Of a DNA stretch of 64,000 nucleotides, positions 34,959-44,767 are shown one piece after another. Both the position numbers and the translations under genes were made by a program. The stretch covers positions 820,837-884,836 of the forward strand of contig GG745342.1 in NCBI GenBank assembly GCA_000151295.1, written 5' to 3'. Position 1 is the first letter of the stretch, and each line of letters opens with the position of its first letter. Under the pieces are notes generated by a model, which did not search any database, was not told where the DNA came from, and saw only the letters and a list, made by a program, of their open reading frames with translations. The DNA comes from Allomyces macrogynus ATCC 38327. Taxonomy: Eukaryota > Blastocladiomycota > Blastocladiomycetes > Blastocladiales > Blastocladiaceae.

Positions 34959-36136
34959 CTACTTGCCGCCCTGCTGCAACTTGGCCGCGGCCGCCTGGCC
35001 CTGCGCAATCGCGGCGTGGCACTCGTTGTTCTGCTGGTCGCACTGCCCGACCGTCCCCTTGGCGCGCTGCGAGTTGACCTCGTTGGCGCACTGGTTATGC
35101 TGCACGTCGCAAGACCGACCGAGAGCGGCACCCGCCTGCAAGAAATCGCCGTTCAGCTTGCCGCCCACAATCACCTGGAACGGCCGCGCGCCGCCGACGA
35201 AGTTGACGGGCGGTGCCGGCTTGCCGAACAGAGCGCCCGTGAACGCCTGCACGTTACTACCGCTGCCCGTCGACGGCGCGGTCGGGGCCGTGGTTGGTGC
35301 TGCTGCGCCCGACCCAGCAGTCACGGTCATGGTCATGGTCACGGTCACGGTCGCGGTCGGCTTGCACTGCCCGTCTTGGTTGTTCTTTCCGTTACCCTTT
35401 TTACCACCGTTTTTGCCCTTGTTCGGGTCCTCGGGCGCGGGCGTCGTCGTGGCCGCGGGAGGTTGCTGCGGGTTCGTGGGCGCTGCGCCGCCATTGCCGT
35501 TTCCGTGCGCTTCGCCGACAATATCCTTGAACCCGGCCACAAGCACCTGCTGGCGCACCGACATGCCCGCGCACTTGTTCTCGTTCTGGCCCGACACGGT
35601 CGCGGTCGCCTTGGCATTGAATTCGGCCGCCGACAGCCCGCCGTTCCCGCCTGACGCCGGGTCGACCTGCGGCAAGATGCACCGCAGCTCGGCGCTCGCG
35701 GGCAGAGCCGGGTTATCACAGAACGCCGGGTGCGCCTTGTCGCCTGCGAACGGGTTGAAGTTCTTTTCCACAGCTACGAGCTGCCGCGCGACCTTGATTG
35801 CCTGATCGGCGAATCCAAACTTCTTGCCGCGCTCGACCACCTCGTCGGCGAGCGGGTACCGCGCACACGGGTCAGCTGCCGCGAGAAGCGTGCCGATAAC
35901 GCGCCGGCGATCTGGTCGAACCGGCCGTCGGGCGGGGAGCCGGGCAGGCGGCCTAGCGCGCGCACGTCGTTGAGGACGGTCGGGTTCTCTTGCCCGAATC
36001 GGCGCTTGAAGAGCTGCACGTCGCGGCTGGCGATGGCTGTGGCGGAAGTGGTGGGGGCCGACACGAGCAACAGCGCGATGAGCGCGAGAAGCGCAAGGAT
36101 CGACGAGTTCTTGGTGGAGGCGCACGAGGTGGGCAT
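34959..36136 (-). CDS. Secreted fungal surface protein, with an apparent frameshift
   Basis: ATG 36136 opens a signal peptide (SSILALLALIALLLVSAPTT). The mature start has DVQLFKRRFGQENPTVLNDV and LPGSPPDGRFDQIAGA. Near 35900-35905 the frame must change by one base to continue with VIGTLLAAADPCARYPLADE. No intron fits, so either the gene is broken or one base is missing from the sequence. Downstream are NKCAGMSVRQQVLVAGFKDI, a Pro/Gly/Asn/Lys spacer, a run of alternating TVTVTMTMTVT, and the conserved C-terminal block PPVNFVGGARPFQVIVGGK with SCDVQHNQCANEVNSQ and CDQQNNECHAAI. The last block is shared with secreted fungal proteins of unknown role; its Cys residues probably pair. Stop TAG is at 34961-34959. 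Confidence 0.75.
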
Positions 36137-37011
36137 GATGGTGGTGGTGGAGTCGTCTGGTCTGGAGGTCGTCTTGTCGTTGGTGAGGGTGCCGGTGGTG
36201 AAGTGCTCAAAAAGCCGGCTTCCGTTTGCGATGGTGGGGATGGATGCTGCTCACGGTCGCGGGGAGGACCGCGATATTTGAGGGCGCTCAAGCGGCATAG
36301 ACAAGTACGGCGCGGCCACGATCTTCTGGCAGATCGCGGTCATGTTCAGCGTAATGTGGATGCAAGCAAACGAGTCCTGATCATGACCCATGAAGCGGAG
36401 GGTTCCTGCTGCAACGCATCGACATCGCTTCATTCTCATCCTTCTCTGATCCGACAAGTCGAAAAGGAAGAAGAGAAGGGATTGATCCTAGTCTGTCAAG
36501 GCGCTCATGGTTGTAGGCCAGCCGCGTTGCTTGTTGCCGGCGGCGCGCGCTAGCGTCGTTCAAAATGTCACGAAGATTTTTCCGGTGGAAAAGGAAGAAG
36601 GGGATGCAAATAATTGATGTTTCAATCCGCTCATGATTTCGTGAGAGATGTGATTAGTTGTTGGTGATCCGCTCATGGTTTGGTCAGGCCTGGCGTGGGG
36701 TTGCAGTTTCATGGTCTGATCATGACCACAATCATGAGGTCTGGCAGCTCTCACGAAGGCTCCTGACATTCATCCCCATCACGCGCCGGTCCTGTTCAAG
36801 AAGAAAACTAGGCAAGGAAGCAAGAATAGCGTGAATTCAAATCAGAACCAGAAAACAGAAACTCGAAAACAGCGAACCAAACCAGAACCAAACGCCAAAC
36901 CGCACAAGACCGCTCCGGTCCAACACCGGCAAATCACACACACACACCACACACCCAACAAACCCCTCACCCCCCCCCCCCCCCCCCCTTCCCTCAACCC
37001 AACCCCCTCCT
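36137..37011. other. Intergenic with several TCATGA-type palindromes
   Basis: No gene seen. TCATGA-type words recur between 36370 and 36760. The USP-proximal end carries a long poly-C run. Confidence 0.45.
36970..36988. repeat. 19-base C homopolymer
   Basis: An unbroken run of 19 C, 23 nt downstream of the stop of the Ubp3-like gene (G-run on its sense strand). It may be replication-slippage prone and is a likely site of sequence-length error. Confidence 0.95.
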
Positions 37012-40000
37012 CTACTGCGTGCGCGGCGCACGGTCCGATGACCCCGACCGCGCGTACCCTCCACGCCCACCACCGCGTCCACTCCCACCAGCTCCACCGC
37101 GGTATGCGCTGCCACGACCGCGGTTTGCGCCGCGGCCGCTTGAGCCGTACTGGTGGTGGTGGCTGTAGCCCCCGTGCTGGAGGTGCGGCGCGTCGTTCTT
37201 CTTTTTCTTCTGCGGCTTGGCGACGACCGTGAACGGCGCCTCCTGGACGGGCGCGGCCGGCGGGCTCGGCGCAGTTGCGCGGTCCGGCGTGGGTGCGGCG
37301 TCGATGCCGTTGGGCAAAGCGGCGGCAGCGGGTGGGACCGGGCTGGCAGTCCGCGCCGGGGTCGATGCGATCGTGGGTGCCCGCGACATCGAGGCGGTGA
37401 CCGGGCTCGACGTGCGCGCGGAAGCCGGGAACGCGGTGCGCGACGCGGCTGCCGACGACGTCGAGGGAGCAGCCGCGACCGGCGCGGGCGCAGGTTCCAC
37501 CGCGTTTCCGACAATCTCGACGACGGCGTTTGCGCGCTTCTTGATGGGCCCCAACGCCGGTACCCCAGCGCCCGCGGCATCCGCCGACCGGTCGACGCGG
37601 TTGACGGCCTCGTAAAACAGGAGGTAGGGCTCGCGGTCGGGCTTTTCCGCGAGCACGTCGGCGGTCGCGACGCGCGCCAGGTCCGTATCGTCGGTGCGGA
37701 TCCAAGTCCCGTTCGCCTCGGACTCGAGCAAGTCGCACGTGTAGTGCCCACCCGATGCGGTGTGTCCGTGGTGGTAGACGACGGCAAACAGGCGGTACTC
37801 GGTATCCCTTGCGGGTTCCGGTTTCGGTGGGACGGCCGCGGCAGCCACGTGCGCCCAGTCGTGCGCGGCACGCGTGCGGGTCGGCGACCCGGACCGCTGC
37901 AACGACCGCGCGCGCGGGCGCGGTGCCCACAGGACCGGTTCGAGTTCGAGCCGTGCGGGCACGGCGACGTGTTTCCCGAGCTTGACGGTGTCGTGCGTGC
38001 GGTGGTCGAACAGGAACCGTTTCAGGTGGAGCACGAGCACGGGAGGGACGCGGTCGAGGTGCGCCTGCTTTTGTGCCTCGACGAGCGACCCGTCGGCCGC
38101 GGGGTACTCATCAATCACGTCCGGCTTGACGAGCAACCTCAGCGCCTCGGCAACCGAAGTGACGTGATCCGGCTGAATATCGAGCGGCAATGCCTGGAAC
38201 GGCTCGATCGTGACCGAGTCCTTCTGGCCCGGGACGCGCAGCGTGTTACGAATGCGCCCGCCAAACAGGCGCGTGATCGGCGAGTCGTGCACGGTGACGG
38301 CGCGCGTGACCGACGTCTTGTGTTTCCCGTGGCCGACTTCGAGCCACTCCCCCTCATTCGGGTCCGGGCTCGCGCGGGCCGTGACGGCCTCCATGGCCGA
38401 CTTGGCCGCGGCGACAAACTCGGAGTGCAGGCCGTCGAGCAAGAACCCGAGAAATTCTTCCGCGTCCTCTTGCCGCCCCTTGACGAGCGACATTTTGCGC
38501 TGCGTGCGCACCACGTCGTAGATGACTTCCGGCTGCAATGCCTCCGGGTCGACGCCGTTCACCATCCTCTCCGACGCGGTGGCCATGGCGGGCGTCGGGT
38601 CCGGCGTCATGGTAGCAGCACTCGGCCGTGCACCCCACGCGACCGACGCGGGCTTCGCTTGCCCCGCTCCCGCCGCACTCCCCAACGCCGACCCCGCGTA
38701 CTCGCGGAAGAACGCGACAAACGCTTCAATCAACTGCGTGTTATCGCGCATCGAGTGCGCAACACGATGGGCAATCGTGCGCACGAGCGCAAAGAACGGC
38801 GGGCAGTGAATCAGCGGCTGCAAGATCACGTTAAGGAAACACATGTTGCCGTTATTCAGCAGCCCGCGCGGCGAAATAGGCACGGCGCGCGTCACGGGTT
38901 CTTCGCGGTACTGCTGTGCGAGCGTGCCCATGGCCACGAGCTTCGTCGATCCGCGGTCGAGCCCGTTCTGGAAGACGGCCGACGGCGTGATCGTCGCGGT
39001 CGTGCTCGCCGTCGACGGGCGCGACGAGGCGGAGGTGCCGGCGGTAAGTGTGGTCGTCGCGGTCGTTGGGCGCGCGGTTGCCGTCGTGGACGTGTCGGTC
39101 GCGTCGCCGTCGTCGTCGTCGGCTTCGCCGACGGGCGACAGGCCGCGGTCGCCGAGGTGCGGGGCCGTGGGCGCGGTCGCGGCCTTGAGCAGCGCGGCCC
39201 ACGATGACGGCGGCGCGGCAGGGACCGGAGCGGGTGCCGGGGCCGGTGAAGGTGCGGTCACTGGCGCAGCAGCCGGGGTAGCAGCGGCCGCTGTCGGCTT
39301 GGCCGGAGGACTCGCGTCGCGTTTCCTCAGCGACGTCGTCGTAGCCGCCGCGTCCTGGTAATCCGCCTGCAGGAACCGAATTGGCGACCGCGCCGGTTTC
39401 CCGTTCTCGCTCCCCGTCGCGTTCGCCGCAGCCGCGGGCGCCGACACGGGCCCGTTGGCGGTCGGCGACGCCGGCAACGACGCGGCCGTCGCCGAACCGC
39501 GCCCGGCCTTGGCGGCTTTCGCCCAAGCGCGGCCATCGGCCGGGGCTGACACCGGCGCCGGTGCCGGTCCAGCAGTAGCTGCCGGCGCGGTTGCGGCCGT
39601 TACGATCGTCGGTGGACCCGCGGGCCGTCCCGGTCGACCGCGCGACTGCGATCGCGCAGGTGCGGCAGCAGCGGCGGATTTCGGGGAGTTCTTGGCCTCG
39701 CTCGGAGTCGGCGACGACGCGCGCGACGGCAGCTTGGGTTTCGGCCCTGGTCCACGCAGTGCCTGCGCACTCGCAGGTGCCGAGGCCGCAGCAGGCGACG
39801 GCGGCGCCGAGGACTTGGGCGAGGCCGAAGGACTGGCGCGCGCCCATGGGGCGATCGGCGTGGACAGCGGAATTGAGGGGAGGGCGGGGATGTGGGGCAC
39901 AGCCGACGAGGGCGAGGCGGGTGTCGGTGCAGGCTCTGGTGCCGGCGCGGCGGGTACTGCCGCCGCGGGTGCGGGTGCAGGGGCAGAGACAGCAGGAGCG

Positions 40001-40326
40001 GAAGGCAAAGACGCATTGTCGCGATCGACCACGTCGGTCTCGGGTGGCGTGAAGAAGAGGAGCGGCACGGTCAATTCTGGTGGCGGGTCGACGAGCCAGA
40101 ACGCGACGGCAGGGGCATCGAGCATCGGCGGCGACGTGCGCGATCGCCTTGCGAGCAGGAAGCGTCGTGTCCTTTTCTTGAGTGACGGGAGCGTGGATTT
40201 GGGCGAGGAGGAGGAAGAGGGCGAGGCAGAACGGGACGGCGATAAACCGGCGACAGAGCGGCCGCGTGGCGCCGAAATGGTCGGTGGTGGGGCAGAGGAG
40301 GACGTGGTGGAGGCCGATGGCGGCAT
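37012..40326 (-). CDS. UBP3: Ubiquitin carboxyl-terminal hydrolase, Ubp3/USP10 type, with RG-rich tail
   Basis: Intronless, 1,104 residues from ATG 40326; an upstream in-frame ATG at 40452 is possible. Residues ~1-480 are Ala/Pro/Ser-rich and likely disordered. The USP domain starts at RGLLNNGNMCFLNVILQPLI, with catalytic Cys at ~496. USP10-like blocks follow: GRQEDAEEFLGFLLDGLHSE, DSPITRLFGGRI, and LRVPGQKDSVTIEPFQALPL with DIQPDHVTSVAEAL. Then come VPPVLVLHLKRFLFD, the His box HTASGGHYTCDLL (His ~861) and EPYLLFYEAV. Ubp3/USP10 removes ubiquitin from trafficking, ribosomal and stress-granule substrates. After the domain there is another low-complexity linker, then KKKKNDAPH and an RG-rich end (GRGANRGRGSAYRGG). 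The gene is divergent from the kinase gene. Confidence 0.93.
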   Translation of the reverse strand: MPPSASTTSSSAPPPTISAPRGRSVAGLSPSRSASPSSSSSPKSTLPSLKKRTRRFLLARRSRTSPPMLDAPAVAFWLVDPPPELTVPLLFFTPPETDVVDRDNASLPSAPAVSAPAPAPAAAVPAAPAPEPAPTPASPSSAVPHIPALPSIPLSTPIAPWARASPSASPKSSAPPSPAAASAPASAQALRGPGPKPKLPSRASSPTPSEAKNSPKSAAAAAPARSQSRGRPGRPAGPPTIVTAATAPAATAGPAPAPVSAPADGRAWAKAAKAGRGSATAASLPASPTANGPVSAPAAAANATGSENGKPARSPIRFLQADYQDAAATTTSLRKRDASPPAKPTAAAATPAAAPVTAPSPAPAPAPVPAAPPSSWAALLKAATAPTAPHLGDRGLSPVGEADDDDGDATDTSTTATARPTTATTTLTAGTSASSRPSTASTTATITPSAVFQNGLDRGSTKLVAMGTLAQQYREEPVTRAVPISPRGLLNNGNMCFLNVILQPLIHCPPFFALVRTIAHRVAHSMRDNTQLIEAFVAFFREYAGSALGSAAGAGQAKPASVAWGARPSAATMTPDPTPAMATASERMVNGVDPEALQPEVIYDVVRTQRKMSLVKGRQEDAEEFLGFLLDGLHSEFVAAAKSAMEAVTARASPDPNEGEWLEVGHGKHKTSVTRAVTVHDSPITRLFGGRIRNTLRVPGQKDSVTIEPFQALPLDIQPDHVTSVAEALRLLVKPDVIDEYPAADGSLVEAQKQAHLDRVPPVLVLHLKRFLFDHRTHDTVKLGKHVAVPARLELEPVLWAPRPRARSLQRSGSPTRTRAAHDWAHVAAAAVPPKPEPARDTEYRLFAVVYHHGHTASGGHYTCDLLESEANGTWIRTDDTDLARVATADVLAEKPDREPYLLFYEAVNRVDRSADAAGAGVPALGPIKKRANAVVEIVGNAVEPAPAPVAAAPSTSSAAASRTAFPASARTSSPVTASMSRAPTIASTPARTASPVPPAAAALPNGIDAAPTPDRATAPSPPAAPVQEAPFTVVAKPQKKKKNDAPHLQHGGYSHHHQYGSSGRGANRGRGSAYRGGAGGSGRGGGRGGYARSGSSDRAPRTQ

Positions 40327-41387
40327 GGTGACAGCTGGAAGAGGGTGCGCGGCGGTCAGGAAGCTGGAGGGGACTGTGTGTGCCCGCCTGAACCACTGGA
40401 CACGGTGGACAGCCAAGCAAACATCAATGAGAATCACATACAAACTGGGCAATGATCAACCGGGGGCAAGAGAGAGAACAGAGACGAGGGCGAGAGCGCG
40501 GGGGTCCAATGAAGCAGGGTCTGAGCACAGGAAAACGTCGAGAGGGTCCAAGATCGGCGCGTTAACGCGACACAACGCGTTTGAAGAGCAGCCTGGCACG
40601 TCGGATCTGAGGTGCAGGCGGGCAAGAAGTGGCGAGCGCAGGACCAATCACGTTGCAGCGAGGCGTCGGCGTGCGGGTCGCGGAATGCGGGCGGACGGCT
40701 TGCTGGGGACCTGAAAACCGAGTGAGCGACAGATGCGGGGCCGGTAGTGCGAATGCAGCAGGTTGGCCACGGTGGGGACAGGCGAAATCGCGGTGGTCGG
40801 GGTCGCGCGCACGGTCGTGGTGGTCGGCTCGTGTGGTCGGCTCGTGGTGGTCGGCTCGTGGTCGCGCCAGCCAAGCGCGCGGCCGCCCTGACCAGCGCAC
40901 ACGGGCTGGCGACGGTCCACGTGGCATCACGCCTCTCGGTGGCTCGGCGAGACGCACCACACAGATCACCGAGAAAGGCGTGTGCAGCGGGAGAAAGGCG
41001 TGTGCAGCGGGAGACACCCCCGCACAATCAGATCACATGAGCGCGAGGCCAGTTTTCCGCGCTTGATCCGAGGCCAACAAGCTGCCGGAGTCTGCAGCCG
41101 CCGCAAGCCGCTGCAGGAAAGCACCACCGACGTCTCCCCGACCCGACCGTGCCGCCCCCTGCCCCTGGCCGCCGCTTGCTGCCGCGGAGCGCGTTCCCTC
41201 GCCGTTCGCCCAGCGCTCCATCCGGCGCTGCTTGCTGGCGTCCGCTCTCGCAGTACACCCGATTCAATCGTCTTGTCACCGATCACGCCTTGCCCAGCCC
41301 CGAACGCGCGTGCACCAACCTGTCGGCCCTCGCAAATACCCCGCCAACCTCGCTCACGCGAAACCCAACCAGCCGGGCACAACCACC
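40327..41387. other. Divergent intergenic region (UBP3 / kinase)
   Basis: About 1.06 kb. It has short direct repeats such as tandem copies of GGTCGGCTCGTG (about 40825-40860) and a GAAAGGCGTGTGCAGCGG duplication (about 40973-41010). No gene supported. Confidence 0.55.
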
Positions 41388-43519
41388 ATGTCGCCCGTTG
41401 CCGACCGCATCGTCGACATTGACGCTGCCGATCCGCCCATCAAGGGCGCGACCGCGTCCAGCCTCACGTCCTTATCCGACCTCACCATCGACGCCGACCC
41501 CGAACTCGACCCCGCCACCCCCGACCCGCGACTCGCGACCGTACACCACCTCTCCACGACCCTCGACGATGCGCGCACTCTCCTCACCCGGCCAGATGCA
41601 CCCGCCGCCCTCATCTCGACCACCCTGACCACGCTCCTCGACGCCATCGAAGCCGTGCGCGCGCTGCAAGTCCGCCCCCTCCCCTCTTCCCCTCTCTCCG
41701 GCTCAACCACCTCGTCATGGTCCGACGCGTCGCTGAAAACCCCGCCTTCCGAACCCAACGAGGCGAGCCGGCACTCGCTCCCCGCCGTTGCCCCGTCTCC
41801 CGTCGACTCGCCCGCAGTCCTTCGCAAAAAGTCGTGCCCGTCGAGTACGGCGACCCCACCCGCAAGGGCGTCGCCAGGTGGGATGCGCGCGCGGCTGTAC
41901 AGTGCCGGCGCGGACCGCGCGGGGGCGTCGCCGCTCGGCCCGCGTCCCGCGCGAGGCGGGACGGCAATTCACGGGTCGCACCAGGACGTGTTGGACGCGG
42001 CGGCGCCGGCGCGGTCGTCGCCCGTGGGCACGCCGCACGCCGACGGGACGTTGGGGAGCACCGAGAAGCTCCGCGGCACCGGGCATGCGCCGCCGTCGTC
42101 TCCGCGCAAATCCACGACCCCGGCCCTCCGCGGGTCCGGGACTTACTCGGGGTCGCACCTCGGATCGCTCGACAGCTTGGCGCGGCCGCCGTCGTTGTCG
42201 CCGTTTGGGAATTCGTTCATGGACCCGTTCAGTGCGCTGCACGTGTCGCGGCCGATTGCGTCGTCGACGCGTGGCAGTTCGGTGGATGCGGGCAGCGTGA
42301 CGGAACTGCGCCGCAATGGGACGACCGGGTCGAGTACGTCGTTGGCCGAGGAGTCGCGGCGGCGGAGTGGCGTTGTGGGTGGGAATGGGGTTGGTGCAGG
42401 TGGAGGTGCGGCAGGGTCGACGTGGGGCGCGCTCGCGACCACGTACCAGGTAGCTAAAGTGCTGGGGGAGGGGTCGTTTGGGGAGACCAAGTTGGCGATG
42501 CATCGCGAGAGCAAGACCAAGGTCCGCTTCCTTTACATTTCACTTCGACATCAAGTGTCTGTTCTCATTCCCCACCTTCTCCACCAGGTCGCGATCAAGC
42601 ACATCAACCGGCTCGCGATCGCCCGTTCTGCCTCGGCGCAACGCATGGTCCTGTCGGAACTCGTCGCTCTCATCTCGCTCGACGTGTCGCACCCACACAT
42701 TTGCCCATTGATCGACGTCGTCACGAGCGCGACCACGATCCACCTCGTTTTCCCGTACCTCGGCGGTGGCGAATTGTTCGACTGGTTGCGCGCGCGGCCG
42801 TCGGGCCGGTTGGGTGAAGACGAAGCGCGCGTCATGTTTGCGCAACTGGTTGATGCCGTGGGCTACTGCCACGACAAGGGCTGGTGCCACCGGGACGTAA
42901 AGCTCGAGAATGTGATGCTTTCCGACGACCACAAGCAGTGCCATTTGATTGATTTCGGGTTCGCGACGCGGATCCCAGAGGACGGCGGGATGTTGACGAC
43001 GCCCTTGGGGTCGGGCGCGTATGCGAGTCCAGGTACTTACGCGCTGCTCACCCATTCGCCCATACCTTGCACAACACTGACAGGCCGTCCCCACCAGAAA
43101 TGCTGCAAAAACTGCCCTACGCCGGTCCCGACGTCGACGTCTGGTCGCTCGGCATCGTGCTCTACACACTCATCTGCGGCCGGTTCCCGTTCCGCGGCGA
43201 CTCGCCGCGCGAACTGCTGCAGCGCGTCGTCTCCGGCACGGTCACGTTCCCAACCGGCCGGACCTACTCGCCCGCATTGGTCGATCTCGTGCACCGGTGC
43301 CTGGCCGTGGATCGCACGGCGCGAATCACGATTGCTGATATGCGGAACCACGCGTGGTTCCAAGGTGCCGCAGATCCACGAAAGGGCCCGGGCATGGGGC
43401 GAGTCGAGTTGGCGCGCGCGACGGGCACGGTCGGGGAGTGGTGTACTTACCCGGGCCCGTTGGCGGCGGACGCGTATTTACGGTGGGTCGGTGGGGCGTC
43501 GTTGACGGGGGATGTGTGA
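41388..43519 (+). CDS. Serine/threonine protein kinase, CAMK-like
   Basis: Three exons, with introns at 42522-42587 and 43033-43097, give 666 residues. The first ~345 residues are Ser/Pro/Thr-rich with no known domain. The kinase domain starts at YQVAKVLGEGSFGETKLAMH (Gly-rich loop ~355-366). Other marks are VAIKHI (ATP-anchoring Lys just after intron 1), YLGGGELFDWL (hinge), HRDVKLENVM (HRD at ~479), LIDFGFA (DFG at ~500), GSGAYASPEML (activation segment end) and DVDVWSLGIVLYTLICGRFP. All catalytic residues are present, so it should be active. The SPE in place of APE and the ICGRFPF text place it near CAMKL/SNF1-related kinases. No UBA or KA1 domain follows; the C-terminus is ~60 residues. 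Substrates unknown. The first intron is 66 nt with no stop, so retention would add 22 residues. Confidence 0.88.
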
Positions 43520-43670
43520 GGTGGTTGGTGTGGGGAGGGACTGCAATGCCGTCGAACAAACACATAACGTAGGCCAGAATAAAACCTTGCGAGAGCAACC
43601 ATGGATAAAACAAAACCAGGATGGACTCCAGTCCAGACAACGAGAGTCTCCCCATCCCAGTCTTCAGCCA

Positions 43671-44421
43671 TCACAACACGACTTTCCCCACCGGCGCGTT
43701 CGCCACCGGTGCACCGACCGCCAACACGGCGAGCTCCTCGGCATCGCTCTGCTCGGCCGCGGCACGAACGCAATTGGCGACATACTGGTTAAACTCGTTC
43801 TTGATCATGTCGGTCTCGTGCTCGAGCGACGTCAAGAACAGCGGGGCGCGCGCCAGCGGTTTCCCGAGTGTCGGACGCGGGCGCGATTGCGCGGGGTTCT
43901 CTTGCTTTTGCGAGGACGAGCAGTTGCGAGGACTTGAGAGTGGAGAGCATGGGTGCCGTGGTGAGGAGACCGTGTGATCAGGAACGCGTCGAGTGGGCGG
44001 GATGAGTCGCGGCACGCACTTTTGCCCAACGGCGCGGTCGTGCGCGCGCATGTCGGCGTTCATGACGAGCACGAGACAAGGGGAGGAAACTGGTCTCGGT
44101 CAGCCTGGGCCGTCCACCCGCCCGCTTGTCGGATCGATCTATCCTTTGCAGTGACTGGAAATACCGGTCGTAGCCCGACGCGTCTCACAGCTCCACGGAC
44201 ACCGTCGTGTCGCGGCCGCCTGCAAGTAGATTGGCGCCCAACGCCGACTTGGATGCCGGGATCGCGCGCTCGAGCTCGAGAATGCGTACGCCCTGCGTGG
44301 GTGAGGGCATCTTGACCATGTCGTGCTGGTCGAGGCCGGAGAGCAGGTTGGTGATGGCGGATTTGCCGGCGCCAGCGGGGCCGCCGACGAAGATCTTGAT
44401 GCGGGAAGTGCTGGTGGTCAT
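43671..44421 (-). CDS. IFT22: Intraflagellar transport protein IFT22 (RABL5), with an in-frame TGA
   Basis: ATG 44421 opens MTTSTSRIKIFVGGPAGAGK, an IFT22 P-loop. The family-specific MPSPTQGVRILELE follows, then DTTVSVEL. At the next codon, where IFT22 has the G3 Trp (WDxxGD), the sequence reads TGA (44187-44185), followed in frame by DASGYDRYFQ. Beyond it, LVLVMNADMRAHDRAVG (G4-side strand) continues. An intron at 43933-44019 (87 nt, GTGCGT donor) leads in frame to RAPLFLTSLEHETDMIKNEF and NQYVANCV, ending at TGA 43673-43671. The join across 44155-44095 needs a non-standard GAG acceptor. Either the Trp codon has mutated, the base is wrong, or GTGAGA at 44188 is a splice donor that removes the G3 motif. 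IFT22 is a small GTPase of the IFT-B train, needed for flagellar assembly. Confidence 0.7.
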
Positions 44422-44767
44422 GGAGCTGGCGGTGCGTGAGCCTGTTGGTCGGCCAGTGTTATAATCAGTGTGGATGACCAAGACACGACAGAGAGAATGG
44501 TGGTCAGGTTGCGCTGCGGATCGAACGTCGAGCCCCTGGTTGCGGTGGGGGACGGGGGTGCGACGGCTGTCAGCAGCACGTGCGTTTGGAACCAAGGATC
44601 GGCTGCCTGCATGCCGCTTCGCTGGGAGTCACCCCTCTGCTTGCCCGCCATCCTCACTCAAGACCGGCGGCAACCCGCCGCGCACCGTCGCCATCGCCGC
44701 GGCCATCACGGCGCCCTGCCCGCCCACGACGACCTACTGCACCGCCGCGACCCGCACCGCATCCACC
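44422..44767. other. Divergent promoter region IFT22 / RAD54
   Basis: 346 nt between the two start codons. No other gene. It should contain both promoters. Confidence 0.5.

Noticed and set aside
37153..40714. Plus-strand ORFs of 684 and 419 codons
   Set aside because: Antisense to UBP3; low-complexity Arg/Gly/Ala text only.
43846..43932. Alternative IFT22 C-terminal frame with QLLVLAK
   Set aside because: It looked like an IFT22 strand, but the 87-nt intron leads in frame to the true C-terminus (SLEHETDMIKNEF), so this frame is coincidental.
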